DNA of 5,955 bases from Alphaproteobacteria bacterium (lineage in GTDB: Bacteria; Pseudomonadota; Alphaproteobacteria; Rhizobiales; Devosiaceae): contig JAJRRJ010000097.1 in NCBI GenBank assembly GCA_024279575.1, forward strand, positions 1 to 5,955, written 5' to 3'. Positions 1 through 5,955 of this stretch are shown here, piece after piece (positions within the stretch are counted from its first letter, which is position 1; the number at the start of each line of letters is the position of its first letter). The translations under genes and the position numbers were made by a program. The notes under the pieces were generated by a model, which was not told the DNA's origin, searched no databases, and saw only the letters and a program-made list of their open reading frames with translations.

Positions 1-974
1 ATGGAGGTTACACCATCTTCAAGGGGCTGGCGCAAACTGTCCAGAACCTGAGGGGAAAACTCAGGTAATTCATCAAGAAACAAAATTCCGTTATGGGCCA
101 GAGAAACCTCCCCGGGGCGCACTTTTAATCCCCCGCCCACCAAAGCGGCCATAGAGGCTGAATGATGGGGAGAGCGAAACGGCCGGGTCTGGGACATTCC
201 TGTATTATTGAGTTGGCCTGCAATGGATTGAATCATGGAGACATCAAGCATCTCACGGGGATTAAGGGGGGGCAAAATGGAGGGCAGACGGGCCGCAAGC
301 ATGGACTTTCCAGCTCCAGGCGGCCCGATCATAAGCAGGTTATGGCCTCCGGCAGCAGCGATTTCCAACACCCGGCGCGCCACCTCCTGTCCCCGAATTT
401 CATTCAAATCAGGTTGATTTGCAACGGGGGGTTGGCGCAAAGCCAGGGGGCGCGGGGTCAGCTGGTGACCGGCCAGGTGATTGGCCAGCGCAAGCAGGTT
501 TTCAGGGGCGATAATATCAATATCCTCCCCCGCCCACGCCGCTTCGGACCCCGAACCGGCAGGGCACACAATTCCCATGTCGCGGGCATTGGCCGCAATG
601 GCGGCGGGCAAGGTGCCCGACACCGGCGTGATGCGTCCATCAAGGGCCAGTTCGCCAAGAACCAGATGATTTTGCACCGCATCGGAGGGAATGGCACCAA
701 TGGCGCTCATCAGTCCAAGGGCAATGGGTAAATCATAGTGGGAACCTTCTTTGGGCAGATCGGCGGGGGCAAGATTAATGGTGATACGTTTGGGGGGCAA
801 AGCAAGCCCTGAAGCAACGAGGGCAGCGCGCACCCGTTCGCGACTTTCAGCAACCGCCTTGTCAGGCAGGCCAACAATATTAAAACCGGGAAGACCCGGA
901 GCAATTTGCACCTGCACATCAACCAGCACTGCTTCTATGCCCTGAAATGCCACTGTGGTTACGCGTGCGACCAT
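1..974 (-). CDS. comM: YifB/ComM-family Mg-chelatase-like AAA+ ATPase, partial (C-terminus beyond left edge)
   Basis: My translation from the ATG at 974 stays open to the window edge, giving 324 complete residues of a family that usually has about 500. The N-terminus (MVARVTTVAFQGIEA, then GLPGFNIVGLPDKAVAESRE and NLAPADLPKEGSHYDLP) is the ChlI/Lon-protease-like domain typical of YifB/ComM. After a linker with DLNEIRGQ comes the AAA+ core: Walker A GPPGAGKS at 217-224, the FRSPHH motif at 266-271, and Walker B LFLDE at 298-302. The rest of the ATPase and the C-terminal Mg_chelatase_C domain must lie to the left. Characterised ComM proteins (Haemophilus, Vibrio) are cytoplasmic hexameric helicases that promote branch migration during natural transformation. 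That role is family knowledge and is not shown here; most bacteria with this gene are not known to be competent. The start is the family-typical MVARV; upstream there is only a weak GTGAG as ribosome binding site. No frameshift was seen. The family call is secure; the gene symbol is conventional. Confidence 0.95.
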   Translation of the reverse strand, partial: MVARVTTVAFQGIEAVLVDVQVQIAPGLPGFNIVGLPDKAVAESRERVRAALVASGLALPPKRITINLAPADLPKEGSHYDLPIALGLMSAIGAIPSDAVQNHLVLGELALDGRITPVSGTLPAAIAANARDMGIVCPAGSGSEAAWAGEDIDIIAPENLLALANHLAGHQLTPRPLALRQPPVANQPDLNEIRGQEVARRVLEIAAAGGHNLLMIGPPGAGKSMLAARLPSILPPLNPREMLDVSMIQSIAGQLNNTGMSQTRPFRSPHHSASMAALVGGGLKVRPGEVSLAHNGILFLDELPEFSPQVLDSLRQPLEDGVTS

Positions 975-1280
975 AATTTACTCACTTAAGTCTTCAATCG
1001 TCGCCGCCCGGATAAACAATTATCGCAAATGAGGTACTGCCAAAAAGCTGTAGCCTCAGCGCCCCTTAACGGCCCCCAAGATTTCAAACTAGCAGTTTAT
1101 CCTGACAGAAACAAGAACATTAAGAGAACATCGATGCCGGGCAAAAGCCCGACACGGGCAGGGTTCATGTTTGCTTAACCACGATCCCATCTCCCCACCG
1201 GCAAAACCATAATATTAACGCAAGTGCCGCAATTTTAGAGATCTTTCATTCCCTCTTTCATCGCGAGAAATTATCCACTT
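975..1280. other. Intergenic region between divergent comM and GH25 genes
   Basis: This 306-base gap must hold the promoters of both divergent genes, but I see no pair of -35 and -10 boxes at good spacing. The best isolated elements are a -10-like CATAAT at 1208-1213, which lacks a -35 partner, and TTGCTT at 1171-1176, which is about 30 bases from it and too far to pair. A small inverted repeat lies at 1135-1154 (CGGGC AAAA GCCCG core). It has no T-tract on either strand, so it is not a convincing terminator. I found no tRNA-like fold, no credible small ORF and no repeat family member. Confidence 0.5.
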
Positions 1281-2111
1281 ATGCTGCCTGATATTATTGT
1301 GCGAAATCTGCCGCCAAGCTTAAAATTTTTACTGGCAACTCTGTTATTGTCATTTTTGTCGGGGTGCTTTTCCGGCGGTGTTATCAAGGGCGATAATGCG
1401 CCACATGCCGGTGTCAGGGAGGCACGTATTCTTCCTGTTCAGGGTATAGATATTTCTCGCTATCAGGGGGACGTTGATTTCAGGGCGGTGAAACGCGCCG
1501 GCACCCGGTTTGCCTTTATCAAGGCGACGGAGGGGGGCGATTATCTTGACCCGGCATTTGCGCGCAACTGGGCGGCCTCCGCTGATGCGGGGCTGGTCAG
1601 GGGCGCCTATCACTTTATGACATGGTGCCGACCGGCTGAAGAACAGGCAGCATGGTTTGCCGCCAACGTCCCCAATGACCCCTATTCAATGCCGCCGGTG
1701 CTTGACCTTGAATGGAATAATCACTCCCGATCCTGCCCCAAAATGCCCGCCCCTGATGTGGCACTTGAACAAACCAGAATTATGCTGGCTGCAATGGAAG
1801 CCCATAGTGGAAAGTTGCCCATAATCTACACGGATATTAATTTTCACCGCGATGTTCTGGCGGGAAAAAATCTTGAAAACACATTCTGGTTGCGTTCAAC
1901 AGCGGCCAACCCACGCGAAAAATACTTTCGGCAAAGCTGGACATTCTGGCAGTGGACACAGACCGGCACCATGCCCGGTATTGTGGGGGAAGTTGACCGG
2001 AACAGTTTTTATGGCTCCGATGATGACTGGATCCGGTTTGTTGTAACGGGTTGTGACCCGCGCACGTTCGCCACCCTTGGGGCACAAGGGCGGTGTGGCA
2101 GTTTGAAGTAA
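1281..2111 (+). CDS. GH25-family lysozyme-like lipoprotein (predicted peptidoglycan muramidase)
   Basis: The 276-residue protein is predicted to cleave the N-acetylmuramic acid to N-acetylglucosamine bond of peptidoglycan. Residues 14-28 are a hydrophobic signal segment ending in the lipobox LSGC (26-29), so the mature protein should be lipid-anchored at Cys29. The GH25 barrel follows: GIDISRYQG (55-63, first-strand Asp57), FIKATEGG (79-86), GAYHF (108-112), VLDLEWN (140-146) with the Asp142-x-Glu144 catalytic pair, IIYTD (181-185), and FWQWTQTG (222-229) followed by VDRNSFYG (238-245) with Asp239. All key acidic positions are present. Cys116 with Cys152, and Cys258 with Cys272, could form periplasmic disulfides; this is inference. 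ATG at 1281 has only a weak GAGA about 12 bases upstream, but it places the signal peptide correctly. The gene is monocistronic and ends 5 bases from the convergent marC stop. Whether it remodels the cell's own wall or acts on other bacteria cannot be told. Confidence 0.92.
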   Translation: MLPDIIVRNLPPSLKFLLATLLLSFLSGCFSGGVIKGDNAPHAGVREARILPVQGIDISRYQGDVDFRAVKRAGTRFAFIKATEGGDYLDPAFARNWAASADAGLVRGAYHFMTWCRPAEEQAAWFAANVPNDPYSMPPVLDLEWNNHSRSCPKMPAPDVALEQTRIMLAAMEAHSGKLPIIYTDINFHRDVLAGKNLENTFWLRSTAANPREKYFRQSWTFWQWTQTGTMPGIVGEVDRNSFYGSDDDWIRFVVTGCDPRTFATLGAQGRCGSLK

Positions 2112-2116
2112 CAAAC

Positions 2117-2758
2117 TCAGCTATTGGCAAAATTGCCCAAAATACCCGATGAGGAAATACCATCAAAAATAAACTGTACCGCCAAAGCTGCCAGCAAAAT
2201 TCCCACCACCCTCGACACCACGGAAAGGCCGGTAAGTCCCAATATTCTTTGAATGGGAATTGCCAATAACAAAGTGGCCCAAAGGGCAACCATGATCGTG
2301 AGCAGGCCCGCCAGAATCAACCAGAAATCAGTTTCCGAGTTTGCGGTTGTTGTTAAAAGGATGACCGCTGAAATTGAGCCGGGGCCGGCAATCAAAGGCA
2401 TAGCCAGAGGAAAGACTGAGATATCTTCGCGCTTGGCGCTTTCCTTGTTTTCTTCATTGGTGGTGCTGGTGCCCCCGGACTGGCGGGCAAACACCATATC
2501 AAGGGCAATCAACATCAACAAAACACCCCCGGCGGTTCTAAGGGCGGGGATGGTGATGCCAAACAAATCCAGAATCTGATTACCCAGAAAACCAAAAAAC
2601 AGCAGGATTGTTCCAGCGATTAACACGCCACGGGTGGCAAAAACCAGTCGTTCACGCGCTGAATTGTCCTTGGTCAGGGCGGCAAAGATAAAGGCGATAT
2701 CAGCCACACCAACGGTAGCAAAAAATGTGGCAATGGAAATAAAATAAGCTGACGTCAT
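2117..2758 (-). CDS. MarC-family (UPF0056) integral membrane protein
   Basis: This 213-residue, strongly hydrophobic protein has the usual length and about six predicted membrane segments (roughly 5-28, 44-66, 70-91, 115-138, 145-167, 180-203). The family hallmark ISVFPLAMPLIAGPGSIS (113-130) is intact, and VQFIFDGI (194-201) closes the second half as in other members. A polar loop at 92-112, rich in Ser, Thr, Glu and Lys, separates the two halves. MarC was first linked to multiple antibiotic resistance in E. coli, but that link was later withdrawn, and the function and substrate of the family remain unknown. An oddity: the first helix reads TVGVADIAFIFAALT (15-29), where I would expect a DPxG motif. 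The start is bounded by an in-frame TGA directly before the ATG; no good Shine-Dalgarno is visible. The gene lies 73 bases downstream of gshB on the same strand, so co-transcription is possible but not certain. Confidence 0.9.
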   Translation of the reverse strand: MTSAYFISIATFFATVGVADIAFIFAALTKDNSARERLVFATRGVLIAGTILLFFGFLGNQILDLFGITIPALRTAGGVLLMLIALDMVFARQSGGTSTTNEENKESAKREDISVFPLAMPLIAGPGSISAVILLTTTANSETDFWLILAGLLTIMVALWATLLLAIPIQRILGLTGLSVVSRVVGILLAALAVQFIFDGISSSGILGNFANS

Positions 2759-2831
2759 TCAAGCTAGATGGCACAGGGCGAGATGGGGCACAAGCGATGT
2801 CATGTCAGCGTGTCTGAATTTTTAACGGATT
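2759..2831. other. gshB-marC spacer without clear terminator or promoter
   Basis: This 73-base gap separates two co-directional genes. Just after the gshB stop, the minus strand carries the octamer CGTTAAAA twice in tandem (2829-2837 region). The only hairpin is a 4-base-pair TCAG/CTGA stem near 2807-2819. It is followed by Ts only on the plus strand, so it would not terminate the gshB transcript. With no terminator or recognisable promoter, read-through from gshB into marC is the simpler reading. Confidence 0.35.
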
Positions 2832-3776
2832 TTAACGCCTTTTCTCAATCGCATCCCAAATCAGAACAGCAATATCGGGGCCGCCAAAGCGCTTTATCTC
2901 ACGAATGCCGGTGGGGGATGTCACGTTGATTTCGGTGAGATAATCCCCGATCACATCAATGCCCACAAATATAAACTCCCGTTCTTTCAATGCCGGGGCA
3001 ATGGCTTTGCAGATTTCAAGTTCACGCTCAGTCAGATTTGAAAGAACTGGTTTCCCCCCCACATGCATGTTGGAACGGGCTTCACCCTCAGCGGGAATGC
3101 GATTAAGGCCGGCAACGGGTTCCCCGTCAATAATTATAATGCGCTTGTCACCTTTTCTGACGTCAGGCAGGTATTTTTGAATCATAAACGGTTCAGGAAA
3201 ATCCTTTTCAAACATTTCGAGCAGCGACACCAGGTTTTGGTCGTCCTGCTTGATAAAAAACACACCTGCCCCCCCGTTGCCATGCAGGGGTTTTACAATG
3301 ATATCTTTGTGCTCTGCCCGAAAGGCTCTGATTACAGAACGGTCGCGGGTGATTAATGTGGGGGGCATCAGCTCGGGGAATTGTGTCGCCAGAATTTTTT
3401 CGGGTGCATTGCGCACTTCTACGGGGGCGTTGACCACCAGTGTTTTGGGATGAATATGCTCAAGCATATGGGTGATCGTAATGTAATTCATGTCAAAGGG
3501 GGGGTCCTGACGCAGCAACAGCACATCAAAAATACTCAGGTCTAAACGGGCAAACTCACCAAGGGAATAATGTTCCCCTTTCGGCTTATCCACGACCGAA
3601 ACAGGAGCTATATTGGCGCTTAACCTGTTCTGATCCAGCGCCAGGCTGTCCGGGGTATAATAGGAAAGTTCATGGCCCCGGTTTTGGGCCTCAAGCATCA
3701 TGGCAAATGTTGAATCTCCCCGGGGATCAATGGCAGCAATCGGGTCCATTTGCACAACAATATTCAGCTTTTTCAT
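2832..3776 (-). CDS. gshB: Glutathione synthetase (ATP-grasp)
   Basis: GshB joins gamma-glutamylcysteine and glycine with ATP to form glutathione, the second step of glutathione synthesis in the cytoplasm. The product is 314 residues, close to the 316 of E. coli GshB. The N-terminal domain begins MKKLNIVVQMDPIAAID and carries LRQDPPFD (88-95). The ATP-grasp glycine-rich loop is KPLHGNGGAG (162-171). Further on come GDKRIIIIDGEP and GIDVIGDYLTEINVTSPTGI, where Glu282, Asn284 and the SPTG loop (287-290) form the metal and substrate site. I chose ATG 3776 because homologues start MKKLNIVVQMDP. The frame is open to 3851, but that longer start would overlap yraN and add a non-conserved leader. Only a weak GGA lies 11 bases upstream of the chosen ATG. 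The gene follows yraN by 22 bases. Three 7-base G/C runs sit inside the coding region, all in frame. Confidence 0.97.
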   Translation of the reverse strand: MKKLNIVVQMDPIAAIDPRGDSTFAMMLEAQNRGHELSYYTPDSLALDQNRLSANIAPVSVVDKPKGEHYSLGEFARLDLSIFDVLLLRQDPPFDMNYITITHMLEHIHPKTLVVNAPVEVRNAPEKILATQFPELMPPTLITRDRSVIRAFRAEHKDIIVKPLHGNGGAGVFFIKQDDQNLVSLLEMFEKDFPEPFMIQKYLPDVRKGDKRIIIIDGEPVAGLNRIPAEGEARSNMHVGGKPVLSNLTERELEICKAIAPALKEREFIFVGIDVIGDYLTEINVTSPTGIREIKRFGGPDIAVLIWDAIEKRR

Positions 3777-3798
3777 CACTATTTTTTTCCGGTTTATA

Positions 3799-4173
3799 TC
3801 AGGGGGTTTCAAATGCCCCTTTGAGATGGGTAGGCCACGTCCAGGGCGCAAGGAAAATCACATCAAAGCGCAGGGATTTGTGAAACAGTTTTGGATTGGC
3901 GGCAAGAAAATAATGCGCCGCGCTGATAATCCGGCGCTGGTTCACGGCTGAAAGAGCCTCACCCATAGCAAACTTTGTCCGGCGCATTTTCACTTCGGCA
4001 AAAATAACCAGGTCGCCACGCCGGGCAACAATATCGATTTCCCCGCCCGGGGTTTTAACACGACGGGCATAAATTGAAAAAAACTGAGCGCGCAAAAACC
4101 ATACGGCAAATGTTTCCGCCAGCCGCCCTTTGGCTTCGGCCTGTTGGCGGGTGTTTTTTTGCGAGAAATTCAT
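3799..4173 (-). CDS. yraN: UPF0102 family protein YraN (predicted nuclease fold)
   Basis: The 124-residue protein has the standard UPF0102 length and motif order: KGRLAETFAVWFL (15-27) with Glu20, then RVKTPGGEIDIVARRG (38-53) with Asp47, then FAEVKMRR (58-65) with Glu60 and Lys62. Together these make the E...D...ExK signature of the PD-(D/E)XK restriction-endonuclease-like fold. The C-terminus holds the family's RFDVIFLAP strand. The predicted active-site residues are all present, so nuclease activity on nucleic acid is plausible, but the cellular role of the family is not established. Its ATG overlaps the rsmI stop in an ATGA arrangement and no separate Shine-Dalgarno is visible, which points to translational coupling with rsmI. 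It leads directly into gshB. Confidence 0.95.
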   Translation of the reverse strand: MNFSQKNTRQQAEAKGRLAETFAVWFLRAQFFSIYARRVKTPGGEIDIVARRGDLVIFAEVKMRRTKFAMGEALSAVNQRRIISAAHYFLAANPKLFHKSLRFDVIFLAPWTWPTHLKGAFETP

Positions 4174-5054
4174 GATTTGAGTTTGAGGGCGGCCTCATAA
4201 ACCTGTTTGCGGCGCAGGCCATGGGTTGTGGTGACTTCAGCTACCGCAGAGCGCAGGGGCTGAGTTTGCAAAGCGGACTTGAGATCGGCCAGCCAGATAT
4301 TTTCATCCGGGGCGCTGTGGGGAGTTCCCGCAACACTTATCACTACCTCGCCCCTTGGGGGCATTTCATTAAGCTGACGCGCCAGCTCATCAAGGGAACC
4401 CGTTAGAGTACGTTCAAATTTTTTAGTCAATTCAAGGGAAATTGCAGCCCTGCGCTCAGAACCAAAAACTGTGATCATCGCATCAATAACCACACGAAGC
4501 CGGCGAGCTGATTCATAAAATACCAGCGTTTCAGAGCGCGTTGCAATTTCTTGCAAAGCGGCCAGTCGCGCCATTTTCTTAACCGGCAAAAATCCAATAA
4601 AGGTAAAACGATCCGTTGGCAGGCCAGCCGTTGCCAGCGCCGCCAAAAGTGCCGAGGGGCCGGGCAGGGCAAAAACATCAACCCCCGCCTCCCGCGCCGC
4701 ACGCACCAAAGGAAAACCGGGGTCTGATAACAGGGGAGTTCCCGCATCACTAATGAGTGCCAGCGTCGCGCCATTTTGCAGCTTTTTTACAAGGGCGGGG
4801 GTTCTGGCGCGCTCGTTATGTTCGTGCAGGGCAAGTTTTGGGGTTTTTATCAGATAGTGGTCCAATAGTCGGGCGCTTTGGCGTGTATCTTCACACAAAA
4901 CCTGATCTGCGCCTGCCAGAATCTGCAGGGCGCGAATGGTAATGTCCTTAAGATTGCCGATCGGGGTGGCGACCACATAAAGGCCGGGGGCTAATGAAGG
5001 AGCGAAAAATTGTGTACCGAAAATGCAAAATTGGCCTTGTTTTTGTTCTCTCAT
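4170..5054 (-). CDS. rsmI: 16S rRNA (cytidine1402-2'-O)-methyltransferase
   Basis: RsmI adds the 2'-O-methyl group of C1402 in the decoding centre of 16S rRNA, using S-adenosylmethionine; with RsmH it makes m4Cm1402. The 294-residue product (E. coli: 286) carries the tetrapyrrole-methylase-fold signatures in order: LYVVATPIGNLKDITIRAL (25-43), CEDTR (54-58), LISDAGTPLLSDPG (100-113), LPGPSA (130-135), FIGFLP (152-157), YESARR (180-185), and ELTKKFE near 225. Two positions differ from what I expect: the usual YESPHR is YESARR here, and the usual RELTK is LELTK. The start at 5054 leaves a 24-residue leader before GLYVV, similar to other RsmI proteins. The Shine-Dalgarno is poor (AAGG 13 bases upstream). 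It is the first gene of the rsmI-yraN-gshB block and diverges from the LpoA-like gene. Confidence 0.96.
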   Translation of the reverse strand: MREQKQGQFCIFGTQFFAPSLAPGLYVVATPIGNLKDITIRALQILAGADQVLCEDTRQSARLLDHYLIKTPKLALHEHNERARTPALVKKLQNGATLALISDAGTPLLSDPGFPLVRAAREAGVDVFALPGPSALLAALATAGLPTDRFTFIGFLPVKKMARLAALQEIATRSETLVFYESARRLRVVIDAMITVFGSERRAAISLELTKKFERTLTGSLDELARQLNEMPPRGEVVISVAGTPHSAPDENIWLADLKSALQTQPLRSAVAEVTTTHGLRRKQVYEAALKLKS

Positions 5055-5217
5055 TTGCCCAGACTTGCCTTAAACCAATCAAAATATGTGACTATGTTTT
5101 AGCTGGCGCAAATCAACCTGTACACATTTTGTCGTCAATTACACTTGTTCAGGCGCAAAAGCGGTGTAATGAATTAGTTTAATTTTGCGGAAACAGATAT
5201 TTTTAGGAAATGATCTC
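5055..5217. promoter_or_regulatory. Divergent intergenic region, expected rsmI and LpoA-like gene promoters
   Basis: This 163-base AT-rich stretch lies between two divergent starts and must drive both. On the minus strand a TTGACG at 5132-5137 is a good -35 candidate for rsmI, but at 16-17 bases spacing the -10 (TTGATT or TGATTT) is poor. An alternative, TTGCGC with CATATT at 17 bases, has a better -10 and a weaker -35. On the plus strand, TTGTTC at 5145-5150 has TGTAAT at 5165-5170, only 14 bases away, which is short for sigma-70. I regard the region as promoter-bearing by position and leave the exact boxes open. Confidence 0.4.
5205..5208 (+). promoter_or_regulatory. Ribosome binding site deciding the GTG start at 5218
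   Basis: AGGA lies 9 bases before the GTG at 5218, a workable Shine-Dalgarno distance. The ATG at 5210 is only one base from AGGA and reaches a stop after three codons (ATG ATC TCG TGA), so it cannot start the long frame. The upstream frame closes at TGA 5170-5172, leaving TTG 5185 as the only other upstream choice. Confidence 0.6.
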
Positions 5218-5955
5218 GTGAACAATACGCTTGATTTGACGACATTAACCCCTTTGGCTTCCAACTTAAAACGACGCGGGGGACTGTTTGGCCGTTTGGC
5301 CTTCACGAAAAGCAAATGGCTGGCAAGATGGGCCAGGCTGGCATTCGGAATGGGCGTTCTGACCCTGGCTTCGGGCTGTTCAAATCTGTCATTTCCACAA
5401 TTTTCAAATCCACTTCCACCCGTTGGCCAGACGCCGGGCCTGATGCTTGAAAACCTGCCCACAATTGCGGGGGAAACCCTTGGGACCGGGCCGGTTCGAG
5501 TGGCGTTGCTTCTGCCCTTGAGCGGAGACATTGCCAGCGTGGGGCAGTCCATGTCCAACGCGGCAAAACTTGCGATGGATTTTATTGAACAAAGCCCCAA
5601 TATCGGTTCCAACATTACTCTGATTATCAAGGACACTGCGGGAAATTCTGCCGTTGCGGCCAACAAGGCCAGCGAAGCGATCAGCGAGGGCGCACAATTG
5701 ATTTTGGGACCATTGCGGGCTGAAAGTGTTCAATCCGCAGGCGCTGTTGCGCGCTCGGCGGGCGTACCTGTTATCGGATTTTCCAACAATTCGGGGGCGG
5801 CGTCTCCGGGGGTTTACCTGCTCAATGTTCTGCCTGAAACAGAAATAAAACGCTCTCTTTCCTATGCTCAATCACAAGGGCGCCGGGCCTTTTCAGCCAT
5901 TGTTCCAAATACGGAGTTTGGACGTATTCAAGAGGGTGCTTTCCGTCAGGCGGCG
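5218..5955 (+). CDS. LpoA/penicillin-binding-protein-activator-like lipoprotein, partial (C-terminus beyond right edge)
   Basis: My translation from GTG 5218 stays open through 246 codons to the window edge. The first 40 residues are polar and basic (KRR at 18-20, KSK at 31-33), followed by a short hydrophobic segment (41-53) and a lipobox-like ASGC (51-54), so a lipoprotein anchored at Cys54 is predicted. After a Pro-rich linker, the periplasmic-binding-protein (type 1, Peripla_BP_6) fold begins at VRVALLLPLSGDIASVGQ (93-110). It continues with ANKASEAISEGAQLILGPL, then SAGVPVIGFSNNSG, then LLNVLPETEIKRSLSYA. Proteins of this make-up beside rsmI and yraN belong to the YraM/LpoA group. In gammaproteobacteria LpoA is an outer-membrane lipoprotein that activates the peptidoglycan synthase PBP1A. 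Whether this homologue, which lacks an LpoA N-terminal TPR domain in the visible part, has that partner is inference. An amino-acid-binding protein of an ABC transporter is the alternative, but the location disfavours it. Confidence 0.88.
   Translation, partial: MNNTLDLTTLTPLASNLKRRGGLFGRLAFTKSKWLARWARLAFGMGVLTLASGCSNLSFPQFSNPLPPVGQTPGLMLENLPTIAGETLGTGPVRVALLLPLSGDIASVGQSMSNAAKLAMDFIEQSPNIGSNITLIIKDTAGNSAVAANKASEAISEGAQLILGPLRAESVQSAGAVARSAGVPVIGFSNNSGAASPGVYLLNVLPETEIKRSLSYAQSQGRRAFSAIVPNTEFGRIQEGAFRQAA

Noticed and set aside
162..731. Plus-strand open frame of 189 codons opposite comM
   Set aside because: It lies wholly antisense to a strongly conserved YifB/ComM frame, has low-complexity Gly/Arg/His-rich content and matches no family I recognise.
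1271..1279. DnaA-box-like TTATCCACT just before the GH25 start
   Set aside because: It is a single 8-of-9 match with no second box, no AT-rich unwinding element and no origin-associated gene nearby; likely chance.
2124..2140. Inverted repeat TTGGCAA/TTGCCCAA at the end of marC, a possible terminator between convergent genes
   Set aside because: It has a bulged base, weak AT-rich pairing and no T-run after it on the plus strand, and it lies inside the marC coding sequence.
1837..2289. Minus-strand open frame of 150 codons across the GH25/marC junction
   Set aside because: It overlaps the conserved ends of both real genes and its translation is Trp/Cys/His-rich without any recognisable motif.
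3777..3851. Upstream extension of gshB to ATG 3851
   Set aside because: It would overlap yraN by 53 bases and add a 25-residue leader absent from the family; ATG 3776 gives the canonical GshB N-terminus.
5210..5221. Three-codon mini-ORF ATG ATC TCG TGA overlapping the GTG start
   Set aside because: Its ATG is one base from the AGGA, too close for initiation, so a regulatory leader ORF is not supported.
5139..5871. Two overlapping minus-strand open frames opposite the LpoA-like gene
   Set aside because: They overlap each other and the coherent periplasmic-binding-protein frame on the plus strand; their sequences show no domain and look like codon-bias shadows.

Overview
The window looks like chromosomal housekeeping DNA from an alphaproteobacterium, plausibly Hyphomicrobiales-related; the order is inferred only from protein character and gene order. 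Seven genes are supported. Two are cut by the window edges. I found no RNA gene, CRISPR array, insertion sequence, integrase or phage gene.

Layout. Positions 1-974 (minus strand) hold the N-terminal two thirds of a YifB/ComM-family AAA+ ATPase that runs off the left edge. A 306-base intergenic gap (975-1280) follows, with no convincing promoter or terminator. Positions 1281-2111 (plus strand) encode a GH25 lysozyme-like lipoprotein. It converges on the next block with only 5 bases between the stop codons. Positions 2117-5054 (minus strand) read in transcription order rsmI (16S rRNA 2'-O-methyltransferase), yraN (UPF0102 nuclease-fold protein), gshB (glutathione synthetase) and a MarC-family membrane protein. 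rsmI and yraN overlap by 4 bases (ATGA), yraN and gshB are 22 bases apart, and gshB and marC are 73 bases apart, so the first three are very probably one operon and marC may be its last gene. Divergent from rsmI, across 163 bases, a plus-strand gene starts at 5218 (GTG) and leaves the right edge. It encodes a lipoprotein with a periplasmic-binding-protein fold, of the LpoA/penicillin-binding-protein-activator type.

How the genes fit together. The rsmI / lpoA-like / yraN neighbourhood is a widely conserved arrangement (yraL-yraM-yraN in enterobacteria). gshB directly after yraN is the form I associate with alphaproteobacteria. The two predicted envelope lipoproteins (GH25 and LpoA-like) both concern peptidoglycan, but they sit in separate transcription units and nothing here shows that they act together.

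I did not find a clear new biological system. The points most worth a second look are the lipid-anchored GH25 lysozyme placed between comM and the gshB operon, and the MarC homologue that appears to lack the usual N-terminal DPxG motif.
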